64,000 nt of DNA, taken from the NCBI GenBank assembly GCA_949752795.1, contig OX457056.1, positions 201,439,654 to 201,503,653 on the forward strand, given 5' to 3'. This document shows, in pieces, positions 23,701 through 35,200 of this stretch. The stretch's first letter is position 1, and each line of letters opens with the position of its first letter. The DNA is from Hyperoodon ampullatus (taxonomy: Eukaryota; Chordata; Mammalia; Artiodactyla; Ziphiidae). The notes under the pieces were generated by a model, which saw only the letters and a program-made list of their open reading frames with translations, had not been told where the DNA came from and did no database searches. Both the position numbers and the translations under genes were made by a program.

Positions 23701-26700
23701 TACCAGTTTATATTGTTTACAAGTGTTGAGAGTTCAGCTAAATTACTCCATATATTGCTGCCTTGGCATCCATTTTGTGTGGCCAAGCAGCCTGCGGGGG
23801 CCTTGAACTGACCTGATTCGCGTACTTATATTGTCTACCTAGCCCCTGTAGACATAAATGTGAGACCGATCTTTGTAATTCTTGAAGCCAGAAATCTAGA
23901 ATTTTGTGGGAAATCTCTTGATTTTTAAATGTTACCCCACATCTTAAAAAAAAAACAAAAACCTCTTTGGGAGCTAAAAGAAGGAGATGAAGGATGGCTC
24001 CTTCAGGAGGCCGTCTTATCATGCCTGGCATAGAGGATTCAGTATTTTGGTACTGTGGAAGTTTACAGCTTAAGGACGGTGGTGGTAGAATGACTCTGAA
24101 GAGGCAGGTCTGAGCCCGATAAAGAAAGGTTTTATGGGTCATGATAGTAGGTGTGATGAATTCTGGGAAGAGCATTGCAAAGGTGTGAGATCATATGTAC
24201 TATCCTCAACAGATGCTCTTCTTTCCAGGGTGGTGGGGTTTTATGTGAGGGGCAAGTTGGTAAGGGATATAAGGTCTTTCCACCTCTTTTGTATCATTCT
24301 CCCTTCTCTCCCATTTCTCCCTCGCAGTCTCAAGATTACTGAGGACAAGGAGGGATCTGATAGGACTTCAGCCGCTCCTCCCCATCTTGAAACTATTACA
24401 GCCCGGGAGGGGTAAAGGAAAGCTTCTTTGGAGAGACAGTCTGCCTCTCTACAATCCTCCCCCACTCCTCGAGGGTATGGTCTTAAAAGGGCATAAGGAG
24501 AGCCGGAGTTATGTCATCCCAACAGCAGGAGTGACCAAAGAAAGCCCATCTTTTGCCCCCCAAGCAGCTTCTGCTGTTCATTGCCACCAATACACAGAAG
24601 TGTGAAATATGAATACAGATTACAGCAACAACTTTCAAAAGTTTACACCACCACCTACAGTAGGGCCACAGGAATACCTTTTACATCACTGCCATATAAA
24701 ATATATATGTACAACTGAATAAGTAACAGTCTTGCAAAACACATACTCATACACTGTATGCAGTGCATCAATACTCTCTATTCCATTGTCTCTCTTTCTT
24801 TTTTCTTTTCATGTGGTCTGTGACCCATTACACCAATTTCAAAACCTAATGGGTTGTTAACCCAGTGTGAAAAACACCTGATTCCAGGCTGGAATTCCCA
24901 AAACCAATATTTCCCAAAGAGTCTTTTATATTTCAGATGTATGGGTAATATCTATACCTACCACCAATAGAAAACAAGATGTCTCTAGAAGAAACATGGA
25001 GACTTTTTTCTAGTTATTATTCAGTTATTTGTTAGTTTTTAGAGTTAGCTTCCATTTGAAAAGATATCCCTTTCCAAGTGATACTGATTTTCCACTTGTG
25101 GAAATGATTTTAAGTTTTCTTCTAAAATAAATGTATTTAAGTTTAAAAAGTGATTTACAGAAAAATATTAATTAACTATTAATATAGGAAACATTCAGGT
25201 ATGTCAAAATTTACAAATATGTTACTCGTGTTCTAAAGTGTGGGAAACTCTATCTTGCACCATTCCATAATGAAATAACAAGAAACTTACTTTCCTTAAC
25301 ATTAGATCTGCTTCTGCACAGTTTTACTAATTACTCCCAGGAAGTTTAGGTTTCATGACATGACATTATGTTATATTACATTTGGCTTTTCCCCAGCAGC
25401 CCCTAAGACCCAAGCTAGTGCTTTTTCCAAGCACGTGTTAGGCAGTTTTGAGTTCAGCATCCATTCGCAAAGTGATTTGTGCAGATCTTGAGACGCTGGA
25501 GCTCGCCTTCCCTCCTTCAGATCATCACGTGGTCTTTCTCTGTCAGGCTTTCAAGTTAATTATTTCCTGTTTTTCTGAGTCTGTTCCTTATCCCCTTTCC
25601 CAGGTCACCCTCTACCCTCCGCTCCACACACACATTCTTGGCCACCATCAAGGAGCTGCCTTGCTCTGCAGCAAACCCATCATTGTCTCTCGCCTGCCGT
25701 GGAGCACCCTCCAACAAGAGCCTTGGGGTTTATTCCAGAGTGCAGCAATCTCAGAGCAAAAGTATATCATTACTGTTGAAGCAAAAGGTAGAGTTCCCTG
25801 CTTATTAGTAACATTCTGCACAACTTACTGACTTTTTGTTCTCTTAGCCCCTGCCTGCTAAGGTACAGCGTGAGCCAATCTCCCTAAATAGTTGTCTCTC
25901 TTTGTGACTGCTGGGATCTCTGGCATCAGCTATACTGTCACTCCTCTCAGGACTCCCACGTTGGGCTTGAGGCTCCCAGCAGATTTGATCTGTCGTGCAC
26001 GTAACATTGTTTCTGTGGCTGCCCCATCCCTTCCCATCAAGGCCAGAGTCTGTGCTCCTCCTATTGTCTTTAACAGCTCAGGGTGCTAAACTGAGCTGAG
26101 GGGTACCCCATAGAAGCCTCAGGCCTAGAAGCCACTCCATTCCTGTGATCTTTGCTTCCTCATCCCCATGCCCAGAAATCTTCTCCAACTAGCCTTTTAT
26201 GGTCATCCGGCCTCCATTTCTCTAAATTACTTTTCCAATCCTGGCTGAAGTTTTGTCTTAAGTCTCTAATTCAGTCTTGTCTACTTTATTCATCATCTTC
26301 TTCCCGCAGCCCCACCCCTGTTTTTCTCTCCCCTGGTCTCCTCACGTGCAAATACCTGGCTCTTTAACGTCTTTCACCTAGTGTACAGCTTCCAGGCCAT
26401 CTATTTCCAGCCCACTACAAAGTAATGTGTAAAAATCCCTTACATTAACTATGTGTGTGCACACAGCGTATGTATGTGTGTATACACATACACAAACACA
26501 CACACACACACAAATTCAAAGTGAGAGAAGGGATATAAACACATAATAGACTGACCAGCACTATTTGGAGGTGGCAGTGGGGGTAGGAAGAGTCTTAGAG
26601 GCTCCCGGCAGTTCCGGCTGGTATGTTGAGTATATTTTACCCTGCAACCCAAATCTGTATCATTATCAAACACAGTTTAAACAAAGAAGAGCCTTGATGC

Positions 26701-27660
26701 TTACTGAGGATTTGGATAACTACTTCACTGTTAAGAAGAGATTTTTTAAATCGTGTTTTCATTATGACTCTGTCTCCATTTATTGATCTAGGGATTTCTT
26801 GCCTCACTTAACTCCATAATCTGTTGCTCAGATTAAGAAAATCCAAAAACTATTGTTTGGTAGCATGAGTATAGACTTTAAAGCGACACCTTGGAAGCTG
26901 GATGATTCAAATACTATAATCCAAGAAAAGCAACTAATTGATTATGCAGAACGTGTTTTTATGCATTACTCTTTTTTATGATCCAAGCATGCAATGAAAT
27001 GAATCAGATTAAATGTTTTGTAGATGTGCTGTTATAGAAACAGGAGCTTGCTAGTGTAGTAACATCCAACAGAACACAATAAGACAAGAGATTGGAAATA
27101 ATATGTGTGAAAAGCCCTGAATAAACAAACATATAAGGCACTATTCATTCAACACATTTTGAGCATTTACTATATTTTTTTAATCTAAGAAACAATGCTA
27201 GGTACAGTAACTTCTCAAGTATTAGGAGCAGAAAAATGCCTATTTCAGTATTTCCTTTCTTGCATCCCTGATACCTAGTATATACCTATGGATATATACT
27301 TTGGGGATGAATGAGAGACCTGTACGTTCAGTTTACCTTCTATCCTCCACTTTGCCACCCTGTTAGCCACTTTGTTCCTCATTAATTCTTCCTCCTGAAG
27401 GCTAACGGGGAAGGGAAGGAGGTGAATTTGAGGCCAGTCAGGCATGCTTAGCTAGCAAAGCAGTTAAATCTGAGTACAATAAACTTTAAAGACCCGTCTA
27501 AATTCTGTCATTTAAGATTTTGTTCCATCCAACTGATTGAAGAGGCCTGACAGTTAAGGCTTGAACAACCTTGAGATTGATATTTTGGTTAATAGTTATT
27601 ATAATATCTGACCTGTCTCTGGAAGATTTTGTAGTAAGTTAAAGTGTAAGAGTCTGTCTA
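23701..27660. other. Intergenic, no gene seen
   Basis: About 4 kb without an assignable gene. A CA/TG alternating tract lies at about 26450-26515. Frames at 23738-24175 (-) and 25448-25831 (+) match nothing known to me and lack splice context. Old L2-like sequence is likely but unassigned. Confidence 0.45.
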
Positions 27661-27664
27661 AAGA

Positions 27665-27850
27665 ACAAGGGAAGGGAACACTAATTTGCCCAGTACTTAT
27701 TACATGAGAGACTCTGAGCTGTGCACTTTGCATTGCTTACCATTTTTATGGTTTACAATTGCCCAGAAAAGTAGAATGCCCATTTTATAGATGTGGAAAC
27801 AAGCTCAGAGATACTCTGACCAGCCTCTCAGTTTGTAGGGAAAACGCTAA
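27665..27850 (-). repeat. MIR SINE, degraded
   Basis: Antisense MIR: CAGTACTTATTACATGAGAG, then CCCATTTTATAGATGTGGAA. Confidence 0.7.
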
Positions 27851-27956
27851 CAGCCTCCAAAGCACAAGCCCTTTGCAAAGGAGGACTGGAGGCTGCTGGC
27901 AGTTTTCACTAACCTATGCTCTCCACGCTTAACATGGGTAATTGAAAGCTGAGCCT

Positions 27957-28170
27957 GGGACTTCCCTGGTGGCGCAGTGGTTGAGAGTCCGCCTGCCGAT
28001 GCAGGGGACATGGGTTCGTGCCCCGGTCCGGGAAGATCCCACATGCTGCGGAGTGGCTGGGCCCGTGAGCCATGGCCGCTGAGCCTGCACGTCCAGAGCC
28101 TGTGCTCCGCAACGGGAGAAGCCACAGCAGTGAGAGGCCCGCGTACCGCAAAAAAAAAAAAAAAAGAAAA
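27957..28170 (+). mobile_element. CHR SINE, short type
   Basis: GGGACTTCCCTGGTGGCGCA through GCGTACCGC plus A-rich tail. Near-perfect target duplication GAAAGCTGAGCCT / GAAATCTGAGCCT. It lies about 400 bp upstream of the CpG-rich SLF2 promoter. Confidence 0.94.
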
Positions 28171-28939
28171 GAAATCTGAGCCTATGTTCCTTTCAGAAAT
28201 CTCCCAGGAATCTGGCTGCAGAGGTTTTATGGATAACTCATTTCAGCAACTGAGAAACAAAATGCGTTTGTGGAATAAAAAGTCTTTATTTCAATGAGGT
28301 TTTTTTCCTTCTTTAAAAGAAAGAGAAAAAGGAGCCACCCCCAGCACTTAGCAAGAACCCTCACAGAATGAACAAGTCTTCAGATTGGGCTGTGCAGACT
28401 ACCGAGGAAATGGTGACAGCATCAGGGCACTTTGGCCTAAGATATTAAAGAGACGATGTAATGAACAGCTGGGGATTTCTGAGGCACAACTGTATGACAC
28501 TGGAAGCCCAACTGTTGGCCATCTTCATTGAGGTCAGCTACCGAGCTCGGGGTTTGACTCGCCCCTCGCCCTTTTCAAGATGGGTGTCGCCAGCTGCCGC
28601 AGCGCGCTCTGCTGCCTGCGCCTGCCCGCCCGCCCCCACGCGCCCGCCCCCACGCGCCCGCCGAAGCCGACGCGGTCCGGAGGCCGCTGAGCCCCCACCC
28701 CACCCACCCCCCGCGCCCCCGTCCCCGTGCACGTGACGGGGGGCAGTTTTCCTTCTCTCCTCCCCCTCACCGAAACCCCGCCTTCTCCTGAGAGGCTGCG
28801 GCTTTCCATTGCGCCACGACAGGAATGACCGCCCTGCCAGCCAGTCAGAACGCGACGCTTCAAGTAAGACCCGCCTCCTGTTGGTCCTCAGGTTCCTTCC
28901 CGCTCACACCGGAGTCACTTCCGAAGAGAGAGAACCGCC

Positions 28940-29092
28940 ATGAAGAGAGAAGGGGGTGCCGCCCACCTCTGCTCCGACAGCCTCCCTGAGTCCCAGCAGC
29001 AAGACGGCAACCACGCACCCAACCTCTCCAGCCACAGCACATGCCGCCGTCGCCAGCGGCGCCGACATGACAAGGCGCTGCATGCCCGCTAG
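28940..29092 (+). other. Possible upstream ORF overlapping the SLF2 start
   Basis: An ATG in good context (ACCGCCATGA) opens a 50-codon frame in another phase than SLF2. It reads through the SLF2 ATG at 29067 and stops at TAG 29090-29092. If the mRNA starts upstream of 28940 this would reduce initiation at the main AUG. Whether the transcript includes it is unknown. Confidence 0.45.
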
Positions 29093-29206
29093 GCCAGGTT
29101 TCCCCTCATCCCCAGCCCCGGGGTCGTCGCCCCCGCGCTGCCATCTGAGACCCGGTAGTACCGCCCCTGCTGCAGCGGGAAAGAGAACAGAGAGTCCTGG
29201 GGACAG
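29067..29206 (+). CDS. SLF2: SLF2 coding exon 1 (residues 1-47)
   Basis: The ATG at 29067 has G at -3 and begins [12 protein letters not shown]. The exon is GC-rich and encodes a proline- and serine-rich disordered N terminus ending GKRTESPGD. The donor is GACAG|GTACCG and the exon ends with two bases of the Arg47 codon. The frame stays open upstream to about 28956, but I see no in-frame ATG there, so 29067 is the most upstream AUG in this frame. Confidence 0.95.
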
Positions 29207-32200
29207 GTACCGTGCAGAGGGCTTGAGAAGGGGCCGGGTCGCGGGGGCAAGGGTATGAGGGAGGACTGAGAACGGCCGCTCTTCCAGTTCCCGCCATCCT
29301 CCGCGAGCTCAGGCCTCCGCGTCCGGGGCCTGGCACACCACCGCCCCGCCTCCGCGCGGGGGCTGCTGGGAGCTGGAGTCTCCTTTTCTGTAGTTGGGAC
29401 GCTGTTCTTGGTCTAGTGACCACAGCCTGGATGGCTACGGACCACCCGCCTTAGGTGGAACGTGATTTTTGTCCTTTACTTTAGCTGGACCTGGGGCCCT
29501 GACTGCTAAATGCATATTTAAGTGGTTTTCTGTACGCTGTCAGTTTTACTGATCCTAGTGGTTGAATAGTATAAGCCTTTTCTGTATTGTGGGTGAAATT
29601 ATGTAAGATGTGATGAGGGAAATCCTTCCACGAATTGCTTTAAAGTCCACTACGCACGATAAGTCTTAATTTAAAAACATGCAGGTTTGGAATGTGATAT
29701 GTTTTCTCCTTCAGTAACTTTACGCCTCTCCAAGAGGCCAGGTTTTTTTGTAAAGATTTTGTGGGAGCTATGTAATGAGATGGGGAGTTTAATCAAATGA
29801 CATCCTCTGACAATAAAACATGTTTAAATTCTCTACGCACTTGGTACTGTCTTTTTTATTTTAAGTTTAAAAGCTTGTAACGTAAGTTTAACAGAAAATG
29901 TATCTTCAGATACTGTGGTACAGGTCCACAACCCCTTATCTTAATTCAGAAAGCTATGAAAATCGAAAGTTTTCAATAAGTTTGGCACCACATCTAACTT
30001 GGCAGCCAAACCTGACCAGAACTAAGGGAAGGCTGTAGATGGTCTTTATCTCATTAGGTGTGAGTGTTTGTAAGTTTTGCTGGAGAAATATTAATGTGTT
30101 TGCTTACAGGGTGCAGTCTCAGACCCCACTGGGGGCTTTACATAATGCATCCAAAAAAAAAAAATTAGAATTCTAAAACACATTTGGCCCCAAAAGTTTC
30201 AGATAAGGGTTTGTGTGCTGTTACAAATAATTTTTTAATTAGTTTAATTAGTTATAAATAAGTAATGGACCTTTCTGTGCATATGAAATTAGGGGACTGT
30301 TCTTTCTTGAAAGTCACATTCATGGTTGTTTTACAGGTTTCTTGTATGTTTTACCCAAAACCATTTTTCTCTCAGGTGTATTAACCAAAAAGATGTAATA
30401 CTTTACGGAAGAGATGCAGTGTTACTTTTAGTAATTAACATAAAAACATTCAGTATTGTTTTGAGTTAATTAGCTGCTTTTTAGTCCTTTCTCATCTTTT
30501 ATTCAACCAGTAACTGAAGGCATCATCCTTCTCCCCTTTGCAGACCTCTAGTATTTCTTCTTTTACCCTCTGATATAATTTATTTTATGAAAAAAATGCA
30601 TAGATTCCCACTCATTCATTTCATAGCTGCTTAGCTTTTCTACCAGCATCTCAAACAAACATTGTGGACTCTCAGTAAACCATTAAGAATGGGCATTGCT
30701 ATTCTAATGTGGCAAGTAAAGAGTACAAGATGTAGAAGAAGCATAACCTTCAAAGGACTTGGATTGTTCAAGTTTCCTCTGAGCATTCCAAGCTCATAGT
30801 GGATAAATATTTAGGGAAACTCATCTACTGCTTATTTTCTTTCAGCTAAAATGAATACATTTTAGCAAAATTTGCCAGAAAGGTGGTTTGTTGCTCAACA
30901 TATAATAACATCCCTCTATGCAGTTGACAACTCTAAACACATGAACAAATCAGAATAAAAATTATGGTAATATGGTCCTACTTCACTTTGTGTTCATTGT
31001 AGGATGCAGAAACCCTTAAAAATTAAAACAGTTTGGTTTTTGTTATTCTTGTTAACTTTCTCCTTCCTCTGTGTTTTTCCCAGGCAACGCATTATTTTCG
31101 TAAATATCTTAAGAATTCTTAGTAAAAAATTAAGATTTTGAAACACGATTCATTCCAGTTTTTGCTGTTACTTAGATTAACATCTAACTGTAATGTATAA
31201 AGAGTATAGTATAAGGTTAGAACTTGATCCTTTCTTCCTTTTGCCCAGCACACTCTTCATCTGCCTCTCCAGACCAGCAGAATCACCCATATTTGCCATT
31301 CTACCATCTACTCTTGTTATGAGTCTGTTCAGGTTTTACTTAGTTTTTATAATCTCCATTATTCATTCAGCAAACATCTGTTGAGCATTATTTTGTACCT
31401 GGCACTGGAGGTATCAAGGAATAGGATCAGATCCCCTCAAGTTCTTTTCTTCTCCCACATAGCAACAAGCTTTTCAGTCCTAGGAAATACTCTACCAATT
31501 CCTTAGATCCATACTCTAGTCTTATCATTTTAGTACTATAGAGTATATAAACTTCAATACTGCTTTTATAAATTTACTCTTACAGGAAGTGCTGAATTTA
31601 ATTTTTAAAATTTTTTATAATCATCTTAGCAAAGCATTATTGTCATTGTCAGAATTTGATTAAACCAGATAGTGAAATTCAGCCTATAGTCTATAAATCT
31701 ACTAATATTCTCCACTTAATCTGAATTATTGAAGTTTTAATATTTGCTAATGTGATCCCATATTAGTTATGCTTTTATTTTCAGGAAGCAGTCAATTATA
31801 GATTTCTTCAAACCAGCTTCAAAACAAGGTATGTATACTGTTAATGCATTTTTTGTGGGATCTTTTGGGGAGGAAGATGGAGTCAATTTTTAAATCTACT
31901 CTAAACTCTAATTAATTTGATTAAACATGGTGTTCAAAATAGAAAATGTAAAGAAGATGCAGTGTTGTTTACAAAGATAAACAAGTTCTAAACATCATGA
32001 AGAAACTTTTTGCTGTTAGGCTTTCTTAATTGAAAATATACCAGTTAATAATGTTCATAATGTATACTATTTCGATTCTGTATTAAAGTAACTTATTTCA
32101 TAAGTGGAGCTATAGGGAGCTTACATGATGTAACAAAAGGGAGATTTGTGAAAGTAAGGCTATTAAATCATGTCTTAATTCCCCCCCCAATAATATGTGT

Positions 32201-35200
32201 ATCATTTAATTACCAATTTGAAAACTTTTGTGATAGCTTAATATTTTAAGTATAATAATTTATCATAAATATACAAATGTAATAGTTTGTGCTATTTTTA
32301 ATAACATACAATGTGTATGTGTTTTAATTGGCTATTTAGATAGACATATGTTGGATTCTCCACAAAAATCGAACATCAAATATGGAGGAAGTGGATTGTC
32401 CATCAGTGGAACAGAGCAATTTGAAAGGAAACTATCCTCACCAAAAAGATCTAAACCCAAAAGGGTGCCATCAGAAAAGAGCCCCGTCTTAGAGGCATTC
32501 ATGAAAGGTGTTAAAGAGCACCATAGAGATCATGGTGTACATGAGTCACGTCAGCCTTGTGTGTCACTGGCCACCAAATGTCCAAAGGCAGTTACAAAAT
32601 ATGTTCCTCCTTCATATCTCTTGTCAAAAGAGACGAAGAAAAAACATCAGTCTCCAGAGGGAAGGAAGTCACATTTCATTCATGAAAATAGCAGGGAGAA
32701 GAATGATGGAGATCGAGGCAAAATCAGTGCAGATTCTAAAAAGCAGGCTGCGGTCACAGAAGCCGACATCTTCAAGAACAGCTCCAGAAGTCTTAGCAGC
32801 AGGAGCAGCCTATCCAGGCACCACCCAGGAGAAAGCCCACTGGGAGCTAAGTTCCAGTTGTCTCTAGCTTCTTACTGCAAAGAAAGAGAACTAAAGAGGT
32901 TGAGAAGGGAGCAAATGGAGCAGAGAATCAACTCAGAAAATTCTTTCTCAGCAGCAAGCACTCTTTCCTTAAAATCCTCTAGTATAGGAAGAAGATGCAA
33001 ACCAAGGCAGGAACAGAGTAAACAGAATGATGTCACAGCCGGAAATAGTAATCTTTCAAACCTGGTATGTGCAATAAATGCTGAATTAGCTTGGCTACTA
33101 TTTTATCATATTTAGAATACTAAATCTAAAAATGTTTGATAATTGTCAAGAAACAGTTTGGTACCTTTTGTTAGGGAAATACTGATACACAGTTTGTATA
33201 GAAGCTAGTTTCATTAAATTTCCTCCAACTGTCCGTCACGCTTAGTAAAGCATTGTTTTTTGCCCATAATTTTTTCAGACCAGGAACAAAGATCTTTCTT
33301 AATCAGGAAAGTAAGCTTTTTTTTTTAGACAAATGCAGTTATTTTTAAGTTAGGCTGCACTAAAGGGAGATTCTTGAGGGAATGGAAAATCTAAAACAAC
33401 AGGAAATGGTTTAGAACAGAGGTTCTCAAAATGTTCCTGGACTAGCAACATCAGCATCACCTAGGAACTTGTTAGAAATGCAGATTCTCAGGCCCCACTC
33501 CAAACCCAATGAACCAGAAACTGAAGTAGAGTCCAGCAATCTGCAATTAACAGGCCTACCAGATTATTCTGCTGCACTTTAAAGTTTGAAAATCACTGGC
33601 TTAGGTTATATGTCTTAAGTAGTTGAGTCTGGGTCTTAGAAAACTTAGAATATGATGAAAACTATCCAGATACATCTTAAGCTCATCAAACTTCTGTTTT
33701 GAGAATTAGCATAAAAGCTGTTCCTGTCCCCTGGAAAGTCAAGTTGTTAAGTACATCTGTTTCAGAAAGCTTCTCTACATACAGAGCAACTAAAGGAAGA
33801 TGAGATATCAAGAAAGTGCTATGTTGATAAGGTACTATGAAATTTTAAAACCAGATGGACCAAATATAAACCAAACTATGACATTCTAAGAGTGAATGGA
33901 GTTGTATTTTATACTGCTGGAAAATTATATTTGTAAACTCATGGGTTTGTTTGCAAGGAATTTGGTGCCTTTACCAGTGAGATTTGCTAATGATCAATAG
34001 AAGTTAGTAACATTTGGTCCATTTTCATAACATTTCAGTGTTTGGTGGTGTATCAGTACCTAAACAGAAGTGTTGAAGAGTGAGTTGTAGCCATTTGGTA
34101 GGCAAATATTAGGCTATTTCTTTATTAAAATACTACAGTACAGTGCTCTAATATTAATCTTGAGCTATTAATAAAAATTTCTAAATTTACATTATGAAAA
34201 CTGACATTTTTACATATGATACAAATGTACTTCATTTTTATGAAAAGACTTAAGAATTTAAAATATTTTATTATAGAAGTTTGGGTTTACCTCCAAATTT
34301 GGTGCTTGCTTTATTCAGTCTAGAAATCTGTGTTCAAATATCATGAAGAAAAGTTCACATTCTTGACTGTTCCCAACTCCTAATTAATTTCTTCTCATTT
34401 TGCTAATAGGAAAATGGACCTCTCTCAAGAAAAAGATCCTCTTCTGATTCATGGGAACCTGCCTCAGGTAGAATCAAAATTAAATTTCAGAATTTTAAAT
34501 AAATTTGCATCTTAATGGCACTGTTTTTTACTTAAATTTGTTTAAATATGCAGTTTCCTTCCTAGAGGTAAATTGGGTGTCTCAGATTAGTTAAAAGTTT
34601 GGTAATGTTATATTCAGAAGGAATAGTTCTTGAATTCAGTATGTGTAAACAGTGGTTTGTCTTGACTCTTCTCTGCCTTCTTCAAGAGTTCCTAACAGTG
34701 TGCTTCTCATATTGGTACTCAGTGTTCTACTTTTGAATCCTTGGCTACATTAAGAAGCATAATCTTAAATTCTTGGAATTACGGACTGAGGTCTTGATAT
34801 TATAGATGCTTTGTTTAAGTTTGAAACTGTTATCAAGGTCCAGAACTGTTTCTTAATATTTCAAATACAAAGGTCCCTTTTTAATATCAAATTCAAGGAC
34901 ACCTACATGATATTAATTTGTACTTTCAGTAACTGTTGATTGAGAAAATACATAATAACAAACAGCTACTGTTAATTCAGTAATTCTTAAAGTATTCTTT
35001 TTTAACTAGAAGATAGAACAGTGTAAAATTCAAGCACCGCAGAAATGTATAACATAGAAAATAAAAGGCCCCCAGAAATGCCAACTGTTCAAAATAGTCT
35101 GGTGTATCAAATTTCTTTTTCTGCTATAACTGCAGACTTTGAAAAATGGACATAAATTTCCAGTCAGTAAGATACATTGGACATAGTGATAATAGCCAAC

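Larger units (their letters stand above)
28545..29400 (+). promoter_or_regulatory. SLF2: CpG-island promoter and 5' UTR region of SLF2
   Basis: This is the only long CpG-rich stretch in the window. It holds ETS-type (ACTTCCG at about 28917) and YY1-like (CCGCCAT at about 28935) motifs just upstream of the start codon, and no TATA box that I can see. That fits a housekeeping promoter with dispersed starts. At about 28619-28660 a C-rich 14-bp unit is repeated twice, so the opposite strand has G-quadruplex potential. The transcription start itself cannot be fixed from sequence. Confidence 0.8.

Noticed and set aside
23738..24175. 145-codon frame on the - strand
   Set aside because: Not similar to any gene or retroviral protein that I recognise.
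29106..29423. Arg/Gly-rich open frame antisense to SLF2 exon 1
   Set aside because: Frames of this type arise readily in CpG islands; no splice or homology support.
33065..33115. Extension of SLF2 exon 3 to an in-frame stop
   Set aside because: This is read-through of a good donor (GTATGT); splicing to exon 4 restores the conserved [12 protein letters not shown] sequence. A truncated isoform is possible but unsupported.
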